Part shown: positions 1 through 8,556 of the stretch, piece by piece
Layout of the letters: each line of letters opens with the position of its first letter
Numbering within the stretch: position 1 is the first letter of the stretch
Notes under the pieces: model-generated
Database searches by the model: none
What the model was told of the DNA's origin: nothing
What the model saw: the letters and a program-made list of their open reading frames with translations, nothing else
Translations under genes and position numbers: made by a program
From: JAVBTT01 sp031550325
GTDB taxonomy: Bacteria; Bacillota; Clostridia; Oscillospirales; UBA929
Assembly: GCA_031550325.1 (NCBI GenBank)
Contig: JAVBOR010000018.1
Coordinates: forward strand, 1-64,000
Length of the DNA stretch: 64,000 nt
Direction: 5' to 3'

Positions 1-422
1 TGCCCCCAAACACCAACGAACCACCCCCAAGCCCGCTTACCAACTCCGACCCCACACTCACGCCTCCGAACAACAACGACCCCACACCCACGCCTCCTAA
101 AAACAACGACCCCACACCTACGCCTCCGAATAACAACGACCCCACACCCACGCCTCCGAATAACAACGACCCCACACCCACGCCTCCGAGCATCAGTGAC
201 CCGTATGGTGACACAACAGGCATGCTCATTCCTTCCGACCAGTCCCCTCTCAGCAATGTGACGCCGGACAATGATTCCGATGACAACCCGGCAAACGGGG
301 GCAAGAATTCATCCGCTCCCAAGACAGGCGACACACCTTTGCCGTTTGTATGGCTTGTGGGTGCCCTGTTGGCCCTTCTGGCCGCAGCCGGCGCGTTTGT
401 GATGAAAAAGCGCCTGAAATAA
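1..422 (+). CDS. Sortase-anchored surface protein, C-terminal end (5' truncated)
   Basis: The reading frame is open from base 3, so the gene starts outside the window. The visible part has a Pro/Asn/Thr-rich stalk of 10-residue repeats (NNNDPTPTPP type), a low-complexity spacer, and a C-terminal cell-wall sorting signal. That signal consists of an APKTGD motif, a hydrophobic segment of about 20 residues and a KKRLK positive tail. The motif is a variant LPXTG of the (S/P/A)PKTG kind, which class B sortases of clostridia are known to cleave. A sortase B gene lies 950 bp downstream and is the obvious candidate enzyme. The N-terminal functional domain is not visible, so the role of the protein is unknown. 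Confidence 0.85.
   Translation, partial: PPNTNEPPPSPLTNSDPTLTPPNNNDPTPTPPKNNDPTPTPPNNNDPTPTPPNNNDPTPTPPSISDPYGDTTGMLIPSDQSPLSNVTPDNDSDDNPANGGKNSSAPKTGDTPLPFVWLVGALLALLAAAGAFVMKKRLK
69..188 (+). repeat. Tandem 30-bp coding repeat (10-aa NNNDPTPTPP units)
   Basis: Four consecutive 30-bp units in frame with the surface protein encode a Pro/Thr/Asn/Asp-rich stalk. Units differ by only a few bases (aac/aat, cct/ccg, aaa). A partial, more diverged unit precedes them. Such near-identical units can change copy number by slippage or recombination, altering the length of the wall-spanning stalk. Confidence 0.85.
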
Positions 423-427
423 TACCC

Positions 428-463
428 ACAACGGCATGGCGACTGACGTCGCCATGCCGTTGT
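428..463. terminator. Strong hairpin between convergent genes
   Basis: A perfect 16-bp inverted repeat (ACAACGGCATGGCGAC arm) with a 4-nt TGAC loop starts six bases after the surface-protein stop codon. It also lies downstream of the opposing Crp/Fnr gene. There is no clear T-run on either side, so it may be a bidirectional terminator or an mRNA-stabilising hairpin. Confidence 0.6.
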
Positions 464-500
464 ACTTACCCCGCAGTCTCTCCGGGATCTTGGAGCGTCT

Positions 501-1196
501 TCAGTTTTTCAGCCTGTCCAGATCGAGAATTTTGATGACATCCCGATAGTAGTCGATGATCCCGTCCTGCTTCATTTTCGCCATTTCACGAGACAGCGAG
601 GACTGCGGCATAAACAAATAGGCAGCCAGCTCCGTGCGGTTGAGTGGCAGTTCAAGCTGCGTTTGCCCATAAAAACAGTACATTTCATAAATGTATGTGG
701 CGATTTTTTGCCTGACGGATGTGTTGCGCAGGCATCGCAATGCAATCATCTGTTTTTCCGCGTACTTGCACACACAGTAGACATAGTTTTGATAGATCCG
801 GTTGGTAAAAACCGCAGGGTCGAGCTCCGCATTCAAGATGGTTTTTTTTTCAAAAAAAAGCAGCTTGCATTGGGAACGCGCGATATAGTCCGTAGCCCAG
901 CTTTTGCGGTTGGGGAGCATGAGAATGACCTCTCCGAACATTTGCCCCGGCTGAATTCTGTCATACACCGATTTTTCGCCCGTCGCAGTGCTGCGAAGCT
1001 GCAACACTTCTCCCTGCAACACCATGAAACATCCGTTGACGGCGTCGCCCTCACGCACGACATAGTCATTTCGGTTGTATTCTCTGACCGTGGGCGCCAC
1101 AGATTTCAGGAATTTCTCGTACTCTTGCATGCCAATGCCCCTGCAAAAAGGGGAATTGCTCAACACATCATAATATTCTTCGTACACCTTTTTCAT
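501..1196 (-). CDS. Crp/Fnr family transcriptional regulator
   Basis: About 231 residues, the usual length for the family. The N-terminal half is a cyclic-nucleotide-binding-type beta-roll (REGDAVNGCFMVLQGEV followed by PGQMFGEV). The C-terminal part is a Crp-type winged helix with a recognition region around ELAAYLFMPQSSLSREMAKM. There is no Fnr-like N-terminal cysteine cluster, so oxygen sensing through Fe-S is unlikely; the effector is unknown. ATG at 1196 is chosen; a TTG four codons upstream is possible. The gene lies between the surface protein and sortase B and may regulate them, which is inference from position. Confidence 0.88.
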   Translation of the reverse strand: MKKVYEEYYDVLSNSPFCRGIGMQEYEKFLKSVAPTVREYNRNDYVVREGDAVNGCFMVLQGEVLQLRSTATGEKSVYDRIQPGQMFGEVILMLPNRKSWATDYIARSQCKLLFFEKKTILNAELDPAVFTNRIYQNYVYCVCKYAEKQMIALRCLRNTSVRQKIATYIYEMYCFYGQTQLELPLNRTELAAYLFMPQSSLSREMAKMKQDGIIDYYRDVIKILDLDRLKN

Positions 1197-1315
1197 CCGC
1201 TCATACAATATTTTGATTATTTTGTCCGATAACTAGTCAATATATTATCGATGAAGTGAAGCGGACTCTTGAGTGCATGTCCCGAAATATTTCGCACACT
1301 TGCAAAAGAAAACGA

Positions 1316-1343
1316 AATCATCGCCAACCAGTTGGCGGTGATT
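1316..1343 (+). promoter_or_regulatory. Hairpin in the sortase leader
   Basis: A 13-bp inverted repeat with a two-base spacer (AATCATCGCCAAC and GTTGGCGGTGATT arms, one G-T pair) ends about 20-30 bp before the sortase start codon. It is not followed by a T-run. It could be a regulatory hairpin in the 5' leader or a dyad operator; the function is unknown. Confidence 0.4.
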
Positions 1344-1371
1344 CCAAAATTTATCTGGTGAGGTGTTTGCC

Positions 1372-2121
1372 TTGAGAAAAGCACTTTCCCTTATCATGGT
1401 GGTTGCGTTGATCGCGGCGTTGTTTTGTGTCGGCGCCTATCTGTCCGACCTGCGGCAAAGAGAGGAGGAAACCCAGAGTATCGACGCGGCGCGCGCAGAC
1501 AAGCCATCCGTACCCCCGTTGGAAACTCCGGATGCGCAAATGTCAGAGCGCACTGAGGCGCCGGTTTTGACGGTCATGGACTTCTCGTCTCTCCAAACGC
1601 GCAATCCGGACATTGTCGCGTGGATTTCCATTGACGACACAGATATTGACTATGCCGTCACACAGACTGACAACAATGACTTTTACCTGCGGCATGATAT
1701 GTATAGGGAGAAAAACCGGAACGGCTCCCTCTTTCTGGACAGCGCGAACAGCGCCGACTTCAGCGACCCGAACAGTATCATTTACGGGCACAACATGCGT
1801 TCAGGCGCCATGTTCGCCGGGCTCAATCGATTCAAGGATCGGTCGTATTTTGATGCCCACAAAACAGGCCGGCTGTTCACACTGGACAAAACTTACTCTC
1901 TGGACATTTTCGCGGTGGCCGTTGTGCCGGCGGTGGGTGACGCGTACACGAAGGTATTCGCTTCCGCATCCGAATGGGACACGTTTTTGCAAAAATTGAA
2001 GGACGACGCGCTTTTTTCGCGGGCGGAAGCGCTTGCGTGGGAAACGCGCCTGATTACCCTTTCCACATGCTCGTATGAATTTGACAACTCCAGAACCATT
2101 CTCGTTGCCAAAGTGACGTAG
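1372..2121 (+). CDS. srtB: Class B sortase
   Basis: About 249 residues with an N-terminal signal-anchor helix, then an exported catalytic domain. The sortase triad is visible: His in YGHNMRSGAMF, Cys in the TLSTC motif and Arg in NSRTILVAK. The TLSTC-S context and size fit class B, which covalently attaches proteins with (S/N/P/A)PxTG signals to peptidoglycan. TTG at 1372 is preferred because a GGTGAGGTG Shine-Dalgarno lies just upstream; GTG at 1363 falls inside that sequence. The APKTG-bearing protein at the window start is a likely substrate. Confidence 0.9.
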   Translation: MRKALSLIMVVALIAALFCVGAYLSDLRQREEETQSIDAARADKPSVPPLETPDAQMSERTEAPVLTVMDFSSLQTRNPDIVAWISIDDTDIDYAVTQTDNNDFYLRHDMYREKNRNGSLFLDSANSADFSDPNSIIYGHNMRSGAMFAGLNRFKDRSYFDAHKTGRLFTLDKTYSLDIFAVAVVPAVGDAYTKVFASASEWDTFLQKLKDDALFSRAEALAWETRLITLSTCSYEFDNSRTILVAKVT

Positions 2122-2136
2122 GCAAACACCGATTGC

Positions 2137-3822
2137 TCAATTTGAGCGCAATATATCAAAGGTGTTGTACAGGTTGAGCGTCCCATAGCCCCACTGCGGA
2201 TTGGGGTACTTGATGTGCACGTCACGTATGCAACCCGAAATCATCAGGGCGCGGATGCGATATGTGTTAAGAGCGATGTCGTTTCCGTCCACAACCCCCC
2301 ACTGGAGCATCAGCGCGCCCGCCCCCGCGGTAACGGCTGCGGCTACACTGGTGCCGCTCATGGTGCCGTGACCGCCCGGATATGTGCCCTTCACATTGCC
2401 GCCGGGCGCACAAAAATCAGGTTTGGGAACAGGCAACCTGGTCGGCCCCCAAGAGGACTCTGCCAAAAGACTCTTTGTTGTGGCGTCATATGCGCCGCAT
2501 GTGATCACACCGATCGCCGTGCCCGGAACCACAACCGTAACTTCCGGGGCGGGTTTCAAAAACTCTATCCCCGGTGTAACCTGGCCGGTGATAGGCATCC
2601 AGATGTGATAGGTTCCGTCAAGCACAATGTCGCCGGTCACGGAGAGCGTCCATATGCCGGGGGTGGGATCCAGGATTTTTACATAGGCAAGCTGTGCGCC
2701 GGAACCGCCCACGGGGTAGAAGAACTTGACGATCACCTGGGCTCTTTCAAAGACAAACGTGGAATCCACGCGTGTACCGGATTTTGGCGGAAAACGTCCG
2801 GTTGATTCGCCTGTGGGGGAGTGCAGCGAAATGGACAGCCGGTCGGTGCCCTGGTTCCACATTTGAAAAAGAAAGCTCTCCGGATTTTCGGGCACCTTGA
2901 TCTCCACGTCCTGAGAGCTCCCCTGGCTGGGGATCTTGCCCTGCGTGTGATGCCTGGCCTGACTCTCATTTCCGCCGGAGACACACAGGCAAACGGCCGT
3001 CCGATTGGAGATGGCGCTCAGGTATTCCTCCAGGTGCTGAAATCCGTCGTGGCCGCCAAGGTTGCTACCCAGTCCGATGCAGATGGACACAGGCATTTTG
3101 AGGCTTCTGGCGCGGCCAATAATATACTCAATGGCCAGCATAATATCACTGGATTCATATACCTCATTCTGCTTTGCAGGAACAAGGAATTCCTCCAGAT
3201 AGAAGCCTCTGCATTTGCGCAGCTTAACGGCAATAATGCCGGCGTCGGGAGCCGCGCCCATGTACTCTCCGCTTTCTCGGCCCCCCGCGACGGACGCCAA
3301 AAATGTTCCGTGACCTACATTGTCGCGGTGAGAAACGACAGCATATGGGTCATCCGAACCGAGGGCGCTGCTGACGGCTTCCTCGTCGAATTCTGTCCCA
3401 AAGTGCAGCTCCGGCGGCGGAGCGCCCTCAACGGTCTGATCCCAAATGTATTTGATCTTCGTGCTTCCGTCCTCATAGCGAAAAGCGGGCTTGGTGTAGT
3501 CGATTCCCGTGTCAACAAACCCCAACAGCGTGCCGCGTCCGGTCAGATCCATATACGGCTGGCTGTGCAGCTGTTCAATGCCTGCGGCTTCATTACTTTT
3601 TTCGTCGAGCAAACCGTTTGCTGTCGGATAGACACCCACTGTGTTGGCGCCGAGATGGTTCATCACATAGGGAAGGTTGGCCTCTTCGATATAGATGATC
3701 GTGATTTCGCCGATAAGATTATAGCGACCCAGTATGACGCCGCTCATTTCCAGGCTGTCCAAGAGGACTTTTCGGCTCTTGATGACCAGATCAACGGTGG
3801 TGGGCGTTTCAAAATTTTCCAT
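2137..3822 (-). CDS. Csp-like subtilisin-family (S8) germination protease
   Basis: About 561 residues. The subtilisin triad is intact: Asp near 104 (GFVDTGIDYT), His near 171 (NVGHGTFLA) and Ser near 494 (GTMSGTSVAA). An N-terminal region of about 95 residues resembles the Csp prodomain. A long insert between His and Ser fits the jelly-roll domain typical of clostridial CspB/CspC. In Clostridium perfringens and C. difficile these proteases process pro-SleC during spore germination. It is the last gene of a three-gene run with the other protease, behind a GAGG Shine-Dalgarno. The germination role is inferred from family and the neighbouring SleC-like gene. Confidence 0.85.
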   Translation of the reverse strand: MENFETPTTVDLVIKSRKVLLDSLEMSGVILGRYNLIGEITIIYIEEANLPYVMNHLGANTVGVYPTANGLLDEKSNEAAGIEQLHSQPYMDLTGRGTLLGFVDTGIDYTKPAFRYEDGSTKIKYIWDQTVEGAPPPELHFGTEFDEEAVSSALGSDDPYAVVSHRDNVGHGTFLASVAGGRESGEYMGAAPDAGIIAVKLRKCRGFYLEEFLVPAKQNEVYESSDIMLAIEYIIGRARSLKMPVSICIGLGSNLGGHDGFQHLEEYLSAISNRTAVCLCVSGGNESQARHHTQGKIPSQGSSQDVEIKVPENPESFLFQMWNQGTDRLSISLHSPTGESTGRFPPKSGTRVDSTFVFERAQVIVKFFYPVGGSGAQLAYVKILDPTPGIWTLSVTGDIVLDGTYHIWMPITGQVTPGIEFLKPAPEVTVVVPGTAIGVITCGAYDATTKSLLAESSWGPTRLPVPKPDFCAPGGNVKGTYPGGHGTMSGTSVAAAVTAGAGALMLQWGVVDGNDIALNTYRIRALMISGCIRDVHIKYPNPQWGYGTLNLYNTFDILRSN

Positions 3823-3834
3823 ATTCCGAACCTC

Positions 3835-4098
3835 TTAAAAAAAGCGATCGATGTAATTTATGTCTACCCGTACGTAGTGCCAACGCCTGTTGTGCCAAAG
3901 ATATCCCAATGCAACCCCGCGTGACAGTCCTGTCGGGTACATCCAGAATCCCTGTGTAAACCCATGTCCGCGTTCTATCCAGACATAGATATAGGTGCGC
4001 AAGTAGTCCGACAGCACTGCAGGTATTTGTTTGCGGCTGCATACGGTGCAGGATTCCGGGGTAATCGCCGGCGGGGCGGATGGCGGATATGCGATCAT
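3835..4098 (-). CDS. Small uncharacterised protein between two Csp-like proteases
   Basis: About 87 residues. ATG at 4098 is preceded by a strong GAGGTGAG Shine-Dalgarno that overlaps the end of the upstream protease gene, which argues for real translation. The N-terminal part is proline-rich with a CxxC pair (ESCTVCSRK). The C-terminal part is aromatic and basic (FWMYPTGLSRG, GYLWHNRRWHYVRV). No signal peptide or membrane segment is evident. I do not recognise the family. Co-transcription with two Csp proteases suggests a spore or germination-linked role, by context only. Confidence 0.7.
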   Translation of the reverse strand: MIAYPPSAPPAITPESCTVCSRKQIPAVLSDYLRTYIYVWIERGHGFTQGFWMYPTGLSRGVALGYLWHNRRWHYVRVDINYIDRFF

Positions 4099-4102
4099 GT
4101 TC

Positions 4103-5656
4103 TCACCTCGACAGGAGATCAATTGAGTTTTTTAAGCAGAGCTTTCCATAGCCCCATACCGGACTGGGATATTCAACTCCGTTGTCGCGGATAGCGCCCT
4201 TGATCAGCGCGGCTTTCAGGCGTTCGCCATACATAAAAGGATCCTTGCCCGCAATCACGCCCCACTCCATCAACAACGCCGCGGCGGCTGTAGCGAAGGG
4301 CGCCGCCATACTGGTTCCGTTATAGGCGTCTACACCGCCGCCTGCTCTGGCGGAAACGACATTGACCGCGGGCGCGACAATATCCGGCTTGATGGCCCCC
4401 GTCCTCGTAAAACCGCGTCCCGAAAAGCTGGCGGATGTGTTGAGCAGGTCGTCGTACCCACCCACCGTAATGACTTTGTCGGAGGTAGATGGCAGCGTCA
4501 GGGTGACATAGGGATCCGGGGCGGCAAATGCTGTTTTGACCGATACTTCCTCCACTGTGGGCAGCCAAAGGCTGAAGTCACCGTCTATAATCTCCCGGCC
4601 TCTGATTTCCACACGCCAAATGCCCCCGGGAATGCCTGATGCCCCGTAGAACAGAAAGTGAACTCCCTGGCTTCGGCTGTATGGCGTGGGTTCTGAGCCG
4701 TAAATGCTGACAGTGGTGTCTTTGCCGACATGCATAGTGGTGATCTGCCCGGCCAGGCCGCTCATTTTTGTCCCGTCGGGAGCGACGAGCGCAACCTCCA
4801 TGTCGTCAGTAAAGCTTTTCCAAAGGCTGAGATACAATGTACTCAATCCGGAGGGGACACTAAAATCCGCGCTTTGTGACTGCCAGGAGCGAATGAACCC
4901 GGAATAGCGATGCCCGGCGGCGCCTTCGTTTCCCGTTGCCACGATTACGGAGGTTTTCCATTTGGCGGACATTTCATCGATGAAGGTCTCGAACAAGGTT
5001 CGCCCGTCGTGCGGACCTTCGTTGGTTCCGTAGCTAATATTGACGCACACAGGCATTTTTAGCTGCCTGGCTTCGTCCACGATGTACGTAAGCGCCCGCA
5101 TCAGTTCCGTGTTCATCGAATAGTTGCTGCCGGCTATCCCGCCGAGCTTGACAATGATCAAAGAGGCGCCGGGCGCGCCCGAAGCGGCAATGCCCGCCAC
5201 GGCCGTGCCATGCCCGATCGTGTCGGTTTCCGGCACGACCGTCTCCGGCGCTTCCGAACGCAGCGCTCTGTCAATCTCCGCACGGTCATATGCTTTTTTT
5301 TGCGTCTGATCGTACAGTATTTCGATGCGCGTGGAGCCGTCCGCATTTCTAAAGTCGGGATGAGTGTAATCGATCCCGGAGTCGATGATCCCAATGAGCA
5401 CACCGGCCCCCGTCAAGTTATATGGCGGTTCACCCGCCTGCGGGATGCAGCTTCGTCTCAGAGCATCCGCGCGCATTAGCGCGAGAGGCTTTGGGAGTTC
5501 AATGTACTCAATTTGGGGATACGTGTATAGCGCAGGAATATCCTCTTCCCGCCGCAAGTCAACGATGGCGTAATTCTCATCCAGCAGTTCGACGGAGGCA
5601 TTCAACTCCGATTCGATCTGTTTAAGACTATCATGGTACTTTACGATCACTTCCAT
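4103..5656 (-). CDS. Csp-like subtilisin-family (S8) germination protease
   Basis: About 517 residues. The triad is intact: Asp near 92 (GIIDSGIDYTHP), His near 149 (TIGHGTAVAG) and Ser in the second half (NGTSMAAPFATA). An N-terminal prodomain-like region and a large insert before the Ser motif match the Csp group. ATG at 5656 is chosen over GTG at 5662 because the GGGGTG Shine-Dalgarno is then well spaced. It is the first gene of the minus-strand run and is divergent from a SleC-like cortex lytic enzyme 128 bp away. By family this would be a pro-SleC processing protease or a germinant-signal relay. Confidence 0.85.
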   Translation of the reverse strand: MEVIVKYHDSLKQIESELNASVELLDENYAIVDLRREEDIPALYTYPQIEYIELPKPLALMRADALRRSCIPQAGEPPYNLTGAGVLIGIIDSGIDYTHPDFRNADGSTRIEILYDQTQKKAYDRAEIDRALRSEAPETVVPETDTIGHGTAVAGIAASGAPGASLIIVKLGGIAGSNYSMNTELMRALTYIVDEARQLKMPVCVNISYGTNEGPHDGRTLFETFIDEMSAKWKTSVIVATGNEGAAGHRYSGFIRSWQSQSADFSVPSGLSTLYLSLWKSFTDDMEVALVAPDGTKMSGLAGQITTMHVGKDTTVSIYGSEPTPYSRSQGVHFLFYGASGIPGGIWRVEIRGREIIDGDFSLWLPTVEEVSVKTAFAAPDPYVTLTLPSTSDKVITVGGYDDLLNTSASFSGRGFTRTGAIKPDIVAPAVNVVSARAGGGVDAYNGTSMAAPFATAAAALLMEWGVIAGKDPFMYGERLKAALIKGAIRDNGVEYPSPVWGYGKLCLKNSIDLLSR

Positions 5657-5784
5657 TGACACACCCCGACGTCATTTTATGCGTTGAGCACGGTTCCGGT
5701 TCACATTTTTCTGTCTCACCGGAAACCAGGCGCGAAAAATTGACAAGAAGCATAGAATAAAGAAACGAATTGGGAGTGATCAAA

Positions 5785-7002
5785 TTGGCGGATACCGGAA
5801 AGTTGACTGTCAATGTATACGACGGCGGAATCGGCAAACCGATAGAAGGCGCCACCGTCAAAATTGTTGACCAGGGGGCCAGAACCGTCCATCAGACACA
5901 AAGCGACTCCTTCGGTGCAGTTCACACGTTCGGAATGTCGGCGCCTCCGAAGGAATATTCCTTGCAACAGGGACCGGACAGGCCGTACAGCGAATACCTG
6001 ATCGAGGTGTTAGCCGAGGGCTACGGGAAAAAGACAGTTGAAGGCGTGCAGGTGTTTTCGGATGTGACGGCGCAGCAAAATGTGATTCTCCAAAAAGACG
6101 GAGGCGAAACCCGCGCAAGTGTCCCCCCTCCGGTACTGTGGGGCGCCTATCCGTCTAAACTGCCGGAGGAAGATACAAAACCACTTCCGTCGTCGAAAAA
6201 CTATGTGGTTTTGCCGGATCCGGTGATTCCGGCCCAGGTCATTGTGCATGAGGGCGTGCCCACCGACAATACGGCGCGCAACACCTGGGTATCCTTTCCC
6301 GACTATGTAAAAAATGTGGCCTCCAGCGAGATCTATGCCACCTGGCCCGACGCCGCGATACGCGCCAATGTCCTGGCCATCATTTCCTTTACGCTCAACC
6401 GTGTTTATACGGAGTGGTACAGAGGCAAGGGCTATAATTTTACCATCACAAACTCGACGGCCTACGACCAGGCCTTCAGCCGTGACAGAACGATTTACAA
6501 GGAAATTGCCGTTGTGGTGGATGAAATGTTCACCACCTTTATCACCAAGGAGGCGATACGCCAGCCCTTGCTGACGCAGTATTGCGACGGCCGCAATGTC
6601 TCCTGCCCCGGCTGGATGACACAGTGGGGCTCCAAGGAGCAAGCCGAACGCGGCATGACAGCCGTCGACATCTTGAAAAATGCGTACGGGCAGGATATTT
6701 TCCTGATGCAGGCCAACAAGGTTGACGGCGTGCCCAAATCGTTTCCCGGAACCAACCTCCAGACCGGATCAAGGGGGCAGTCGGTCAGAACCATTCAGGA
6801 ACAGCTCAACGGCATCTCGGGGAACTACCCCGCCATCAAAAAGCAGAAGGTGGACGGCGTCTATGGTCCAGCTACACGCGAGGCCGTGGAAGTCTTCCAG
6901 CGCGCGTTCGGGCTGCCGGTCACCGGGATTGTGGACTTTGGTACATGGTACAAGATTTCCGATGTCTACGTGGCCGTGACAAGGATGGCCGAACTGCGCT
7001 GA
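5785..7002 (+). CDS. sleC: SleC-like spore cortex-lytic enzyme
   Basis: About 405 residues. Residues 1-100 form a beta-rich domain with a carboxypeptidase-regulatory-like pattern (GIGKPIEGATVKIVD). The middle (about 190-310) matches the SleC catalytic region (RANVLAIISFTLNRVYTEWY, TQYCDGRNVSCPGWMTQWG). The C-terminus is a PG_binding_1 repeat (DGVYGPATREAVEVFQ). In clostridia SleC is made as an inactive precursor, cleaved by Csp proteases, and hydrolyses spore cortex peptidoglycan. TTG at 5785 is preferred because GGGAGTG sits 6 bases upstream; TTG at 5770 is also open. Divergent Csp genes support the assignment. Confidence 0.85.
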   Translation: MADTGKLTVNVYDGGIGKPIEGATVKIVDQGARTVHQTQSDSFGAVHTFGMSAPPKEYSLQQGPDRPYSEYLIEVLAEGYGKKTVEGVQVFSDVTAQQNVILQKDGGETRASVPPPVLWGAYPSKLPEEDTKPLPSSKNYVVLPDPVIPAQVIVHEGVPTDNTARNTWVSFPDYVKNVASSEIYATWPDAAIRANVLAIISFTLNRVYTEWYRGKGYNFTITNSTAYDQAFSRDRTIYKEIAVVVDEMFTTFITKEAIRQPLLTQYCDGRNVSCPGWMTQWGSKEQAERGMTAVDILKNAYGQDIFLMQANKVDGVPKSFPGTNLQTGSRGQSVRTIQEQLNGISGNYPAIKKQKVDGVYGPATREAVEVFQRAFGLPVTGIVDFGTWYKISDVYVAVTRMAELR

Positions 7003-7183
7003 CAGCGGGCATGGAAACTGCCTTTCTTCATGCGGTAGCTCACGCAAGCATTGAAGGGATATTTCACACCGCAGAGTTTGTCGAAAATTTTTTTCAAAAA
7101 TTTTGATAAGGTTTTCCCATTTCCTTGGCTATAATAAGTATCCCCCGGCACTGCAGGGGGTTTTCTTCATTACAAATAAACAA

Positions 7184-7213
7184 AGAGAGCGCCGTAGAAA
7201 TCCGGTGCTCTCT
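7184..7213. terminator. Bidirectional terminator downstream of luxC-like gene
   Basis: An 11-bp stem (AGAGAGCGCCG and CGGTGCTCTCT arms) is flanked by TTTGTTTATTT on the minus-strand side. It lies 57 bp past the stop of the minus-strand acyl-CoA reductase gene. A weaker GC hairpin followed by TTTTC lies at about 7142-7165 and could end the plus-strand sleC-like transcript. Confidence 0.65.
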
Positions 7214-7269
7214 TTCTGCCTGGATATGGCGCACTTTCATAAGGTTACTCAACACTGACAAACGGAAAC

Positions 7270-8556
7270 TTACTCCACCGTCGCCACTTTCGTATATCGC
7301 CTCAGCGGATATTCCCCGTCGTGGGGCATGCCGGAGTATGCTGCCGACATGCGTTCTCCAGAACAGACGCGCACAACGCCGGATTTGAGGAGTTGCTCTG
7401 TCAGCTCCTCTTTTTCGTCCTCGGAGCAGAGCAGCGCGGCGGTTTGCAGGTAGTTTTTGTAAGGTCGAATGGCCTTGAGCAGCTCGTTGCGCGGAAGCGG
7501 CTTGACCCACGCGTTGCCAAAGCCGATGGCGGGCTCAAGAGTTTTCTTGTTGCAGGCTGTCAGGCTGCAAGCATTGCCTTTAAAGATACGGTGTCCCGTA
7601 TAAATCGTCTCAAGCTCGGCGCTGTACAGCTGCAAAGCGGCCTGTGCCCTGACGCCGATATCAAGCCCCTGGGTGTTTTGGCTTACCGCGTTCTCCAGAA
7701 ACGGCAGAAACCGGCAGCAAAACGCATAGACCTCGTCCAAATCCTCCGTGTCCACAAATATACCTTGACAGGAGGAGCACAAAAGCTGCCCCGTAGCGGC
7801 GATGTTCTTTGCGATACCGGCAGGAGCACCGTCTGTCATGCCGCCCGGCGTCACATATGCAAAGCTGATTTTATGACCCCACTCTATAAGTCTGATGTTT
7901 GGCGAAAGCATACCCCTGAACGCCGACACAGCCTCAACTCCGCCCCACACAACAACCGCGTCGGCGGCGTCAATCAGCTTGCCCAGATGCACGATATCCT
8001 TTGAAGAGTAGTCGAACACATAGATATATTCAGAGAGTGACGGCTCAATCCGGATAAGCTCCGACAGCAGCGCAACCGACACGCCGCCCTCGGCGGCAGG
8101 AAGCTTTAGGATATTAATGTTTCCTGTAAGCAAGCCTTCGAGCACCGAAAAGGCGGGCAGACCGTCGGCATTCCCGGCGGCGACATGCAGCAGTACGCCC
8201 AGCGGCAGGATTTGCTCGTTGACAGTCGCATTTCCGGGGGTGGAAACGTATGTATACGGCTCGTTCCAGCCGCTGCCGAACTCGCGCTCCACACGAAAAC
8301 GCAGGGATGCTTCGGAAAACATGACCTTAGCTTCGGCGATATAGCTTTTACCAAGCTCAGTCGGGATGCCGAGTCCCGCCATTGCGGAGAGATAAAGCGA
8401 TTCGTCCAGCGTCCGCACAAGTCTGTCGCAGGCGTTGATGACCGTTTCGGGCAGAAGGCGCGGCTTGCCCAATGTCTCCAATATGCGCTCATTCAGGCTG
8501 TCCAGCACGGCGTCACAGTCTTTTGTCTCAAGGATTCTGCCGTCCACAAGATTCAT
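7270..8556 (-). CDS. luxC: LuxC-like acyl-CoA/acyl-protein reductase
   Basis: About 428 residues, within the LuxC size range. The aldehyde-dehydrogenase-type catalytic cysteine region (LLCSSCQGIFVD) and the LuxC core (PLGVLLHVAAGNADGLPAFS; TGNINILKLP) are visible. LuxC reduces activated fatty acids to aldehydes with NADPH. The start overlaps the stop of the luxE-like gene by four bases (ATGA), so the two are translationally coupled. There is no LuxD thioesterase and no luciferase (luxA/B) in the window. The product is therefore probably an aldehyde for lipid, wall or signalling chemistry rather than light. Confidence 0.85.
   Translation of the reverse strand: MNLVDGRILETKDCDAVLDSLNERILETLGKPRLLPETVINACDRLVRTLDESLYLSAMAGLGIPTELGKSYIAEAKVMFSEASLRFRVEREFGSGWNEPYTYVSTPGNATVNEQILPLGVLLHVAAGNADGLPAFSVLEGLLTGNINILKLPAAEGGVSVALLSELIRIEPSLSEYIYVFDYSSKDIVHLGKLIDAADAVVVWGGVEAVSAFRGMLSPNIRLIEWGHKISFAYVTPGGMTDGAPAGIAKNIAATGQLLCSSCQGIFVDTEDLDEVYAFCCRFLPFLENAVSQNTQGLDIGVRAQAALQLYSAELETIYTGHRIFKGNACSLTACNKKTLEPAIGFGNAWVKPLPRNELLKAIRPYKNYLQTAALLCSEDEKEELTEQLLKSGVVRVCSGERMSAAYSGMPHDGEYPLRRYTKVATVE

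Noticed and set aside
69..188. Regular 30-bp repeats that could suggest a CRISPR array
   Set aside because: Units are directly adjacent without spacers and encode a clean Pro/Thr/Asn repeat in frame with a surface protein.
2821..3924. 367-aa plus-strand ORF opposite the Csp-like protease
   Set aside because: It mirrors the codon structure of a clear S8 protease, has no ribosome site and no recognisable motif.
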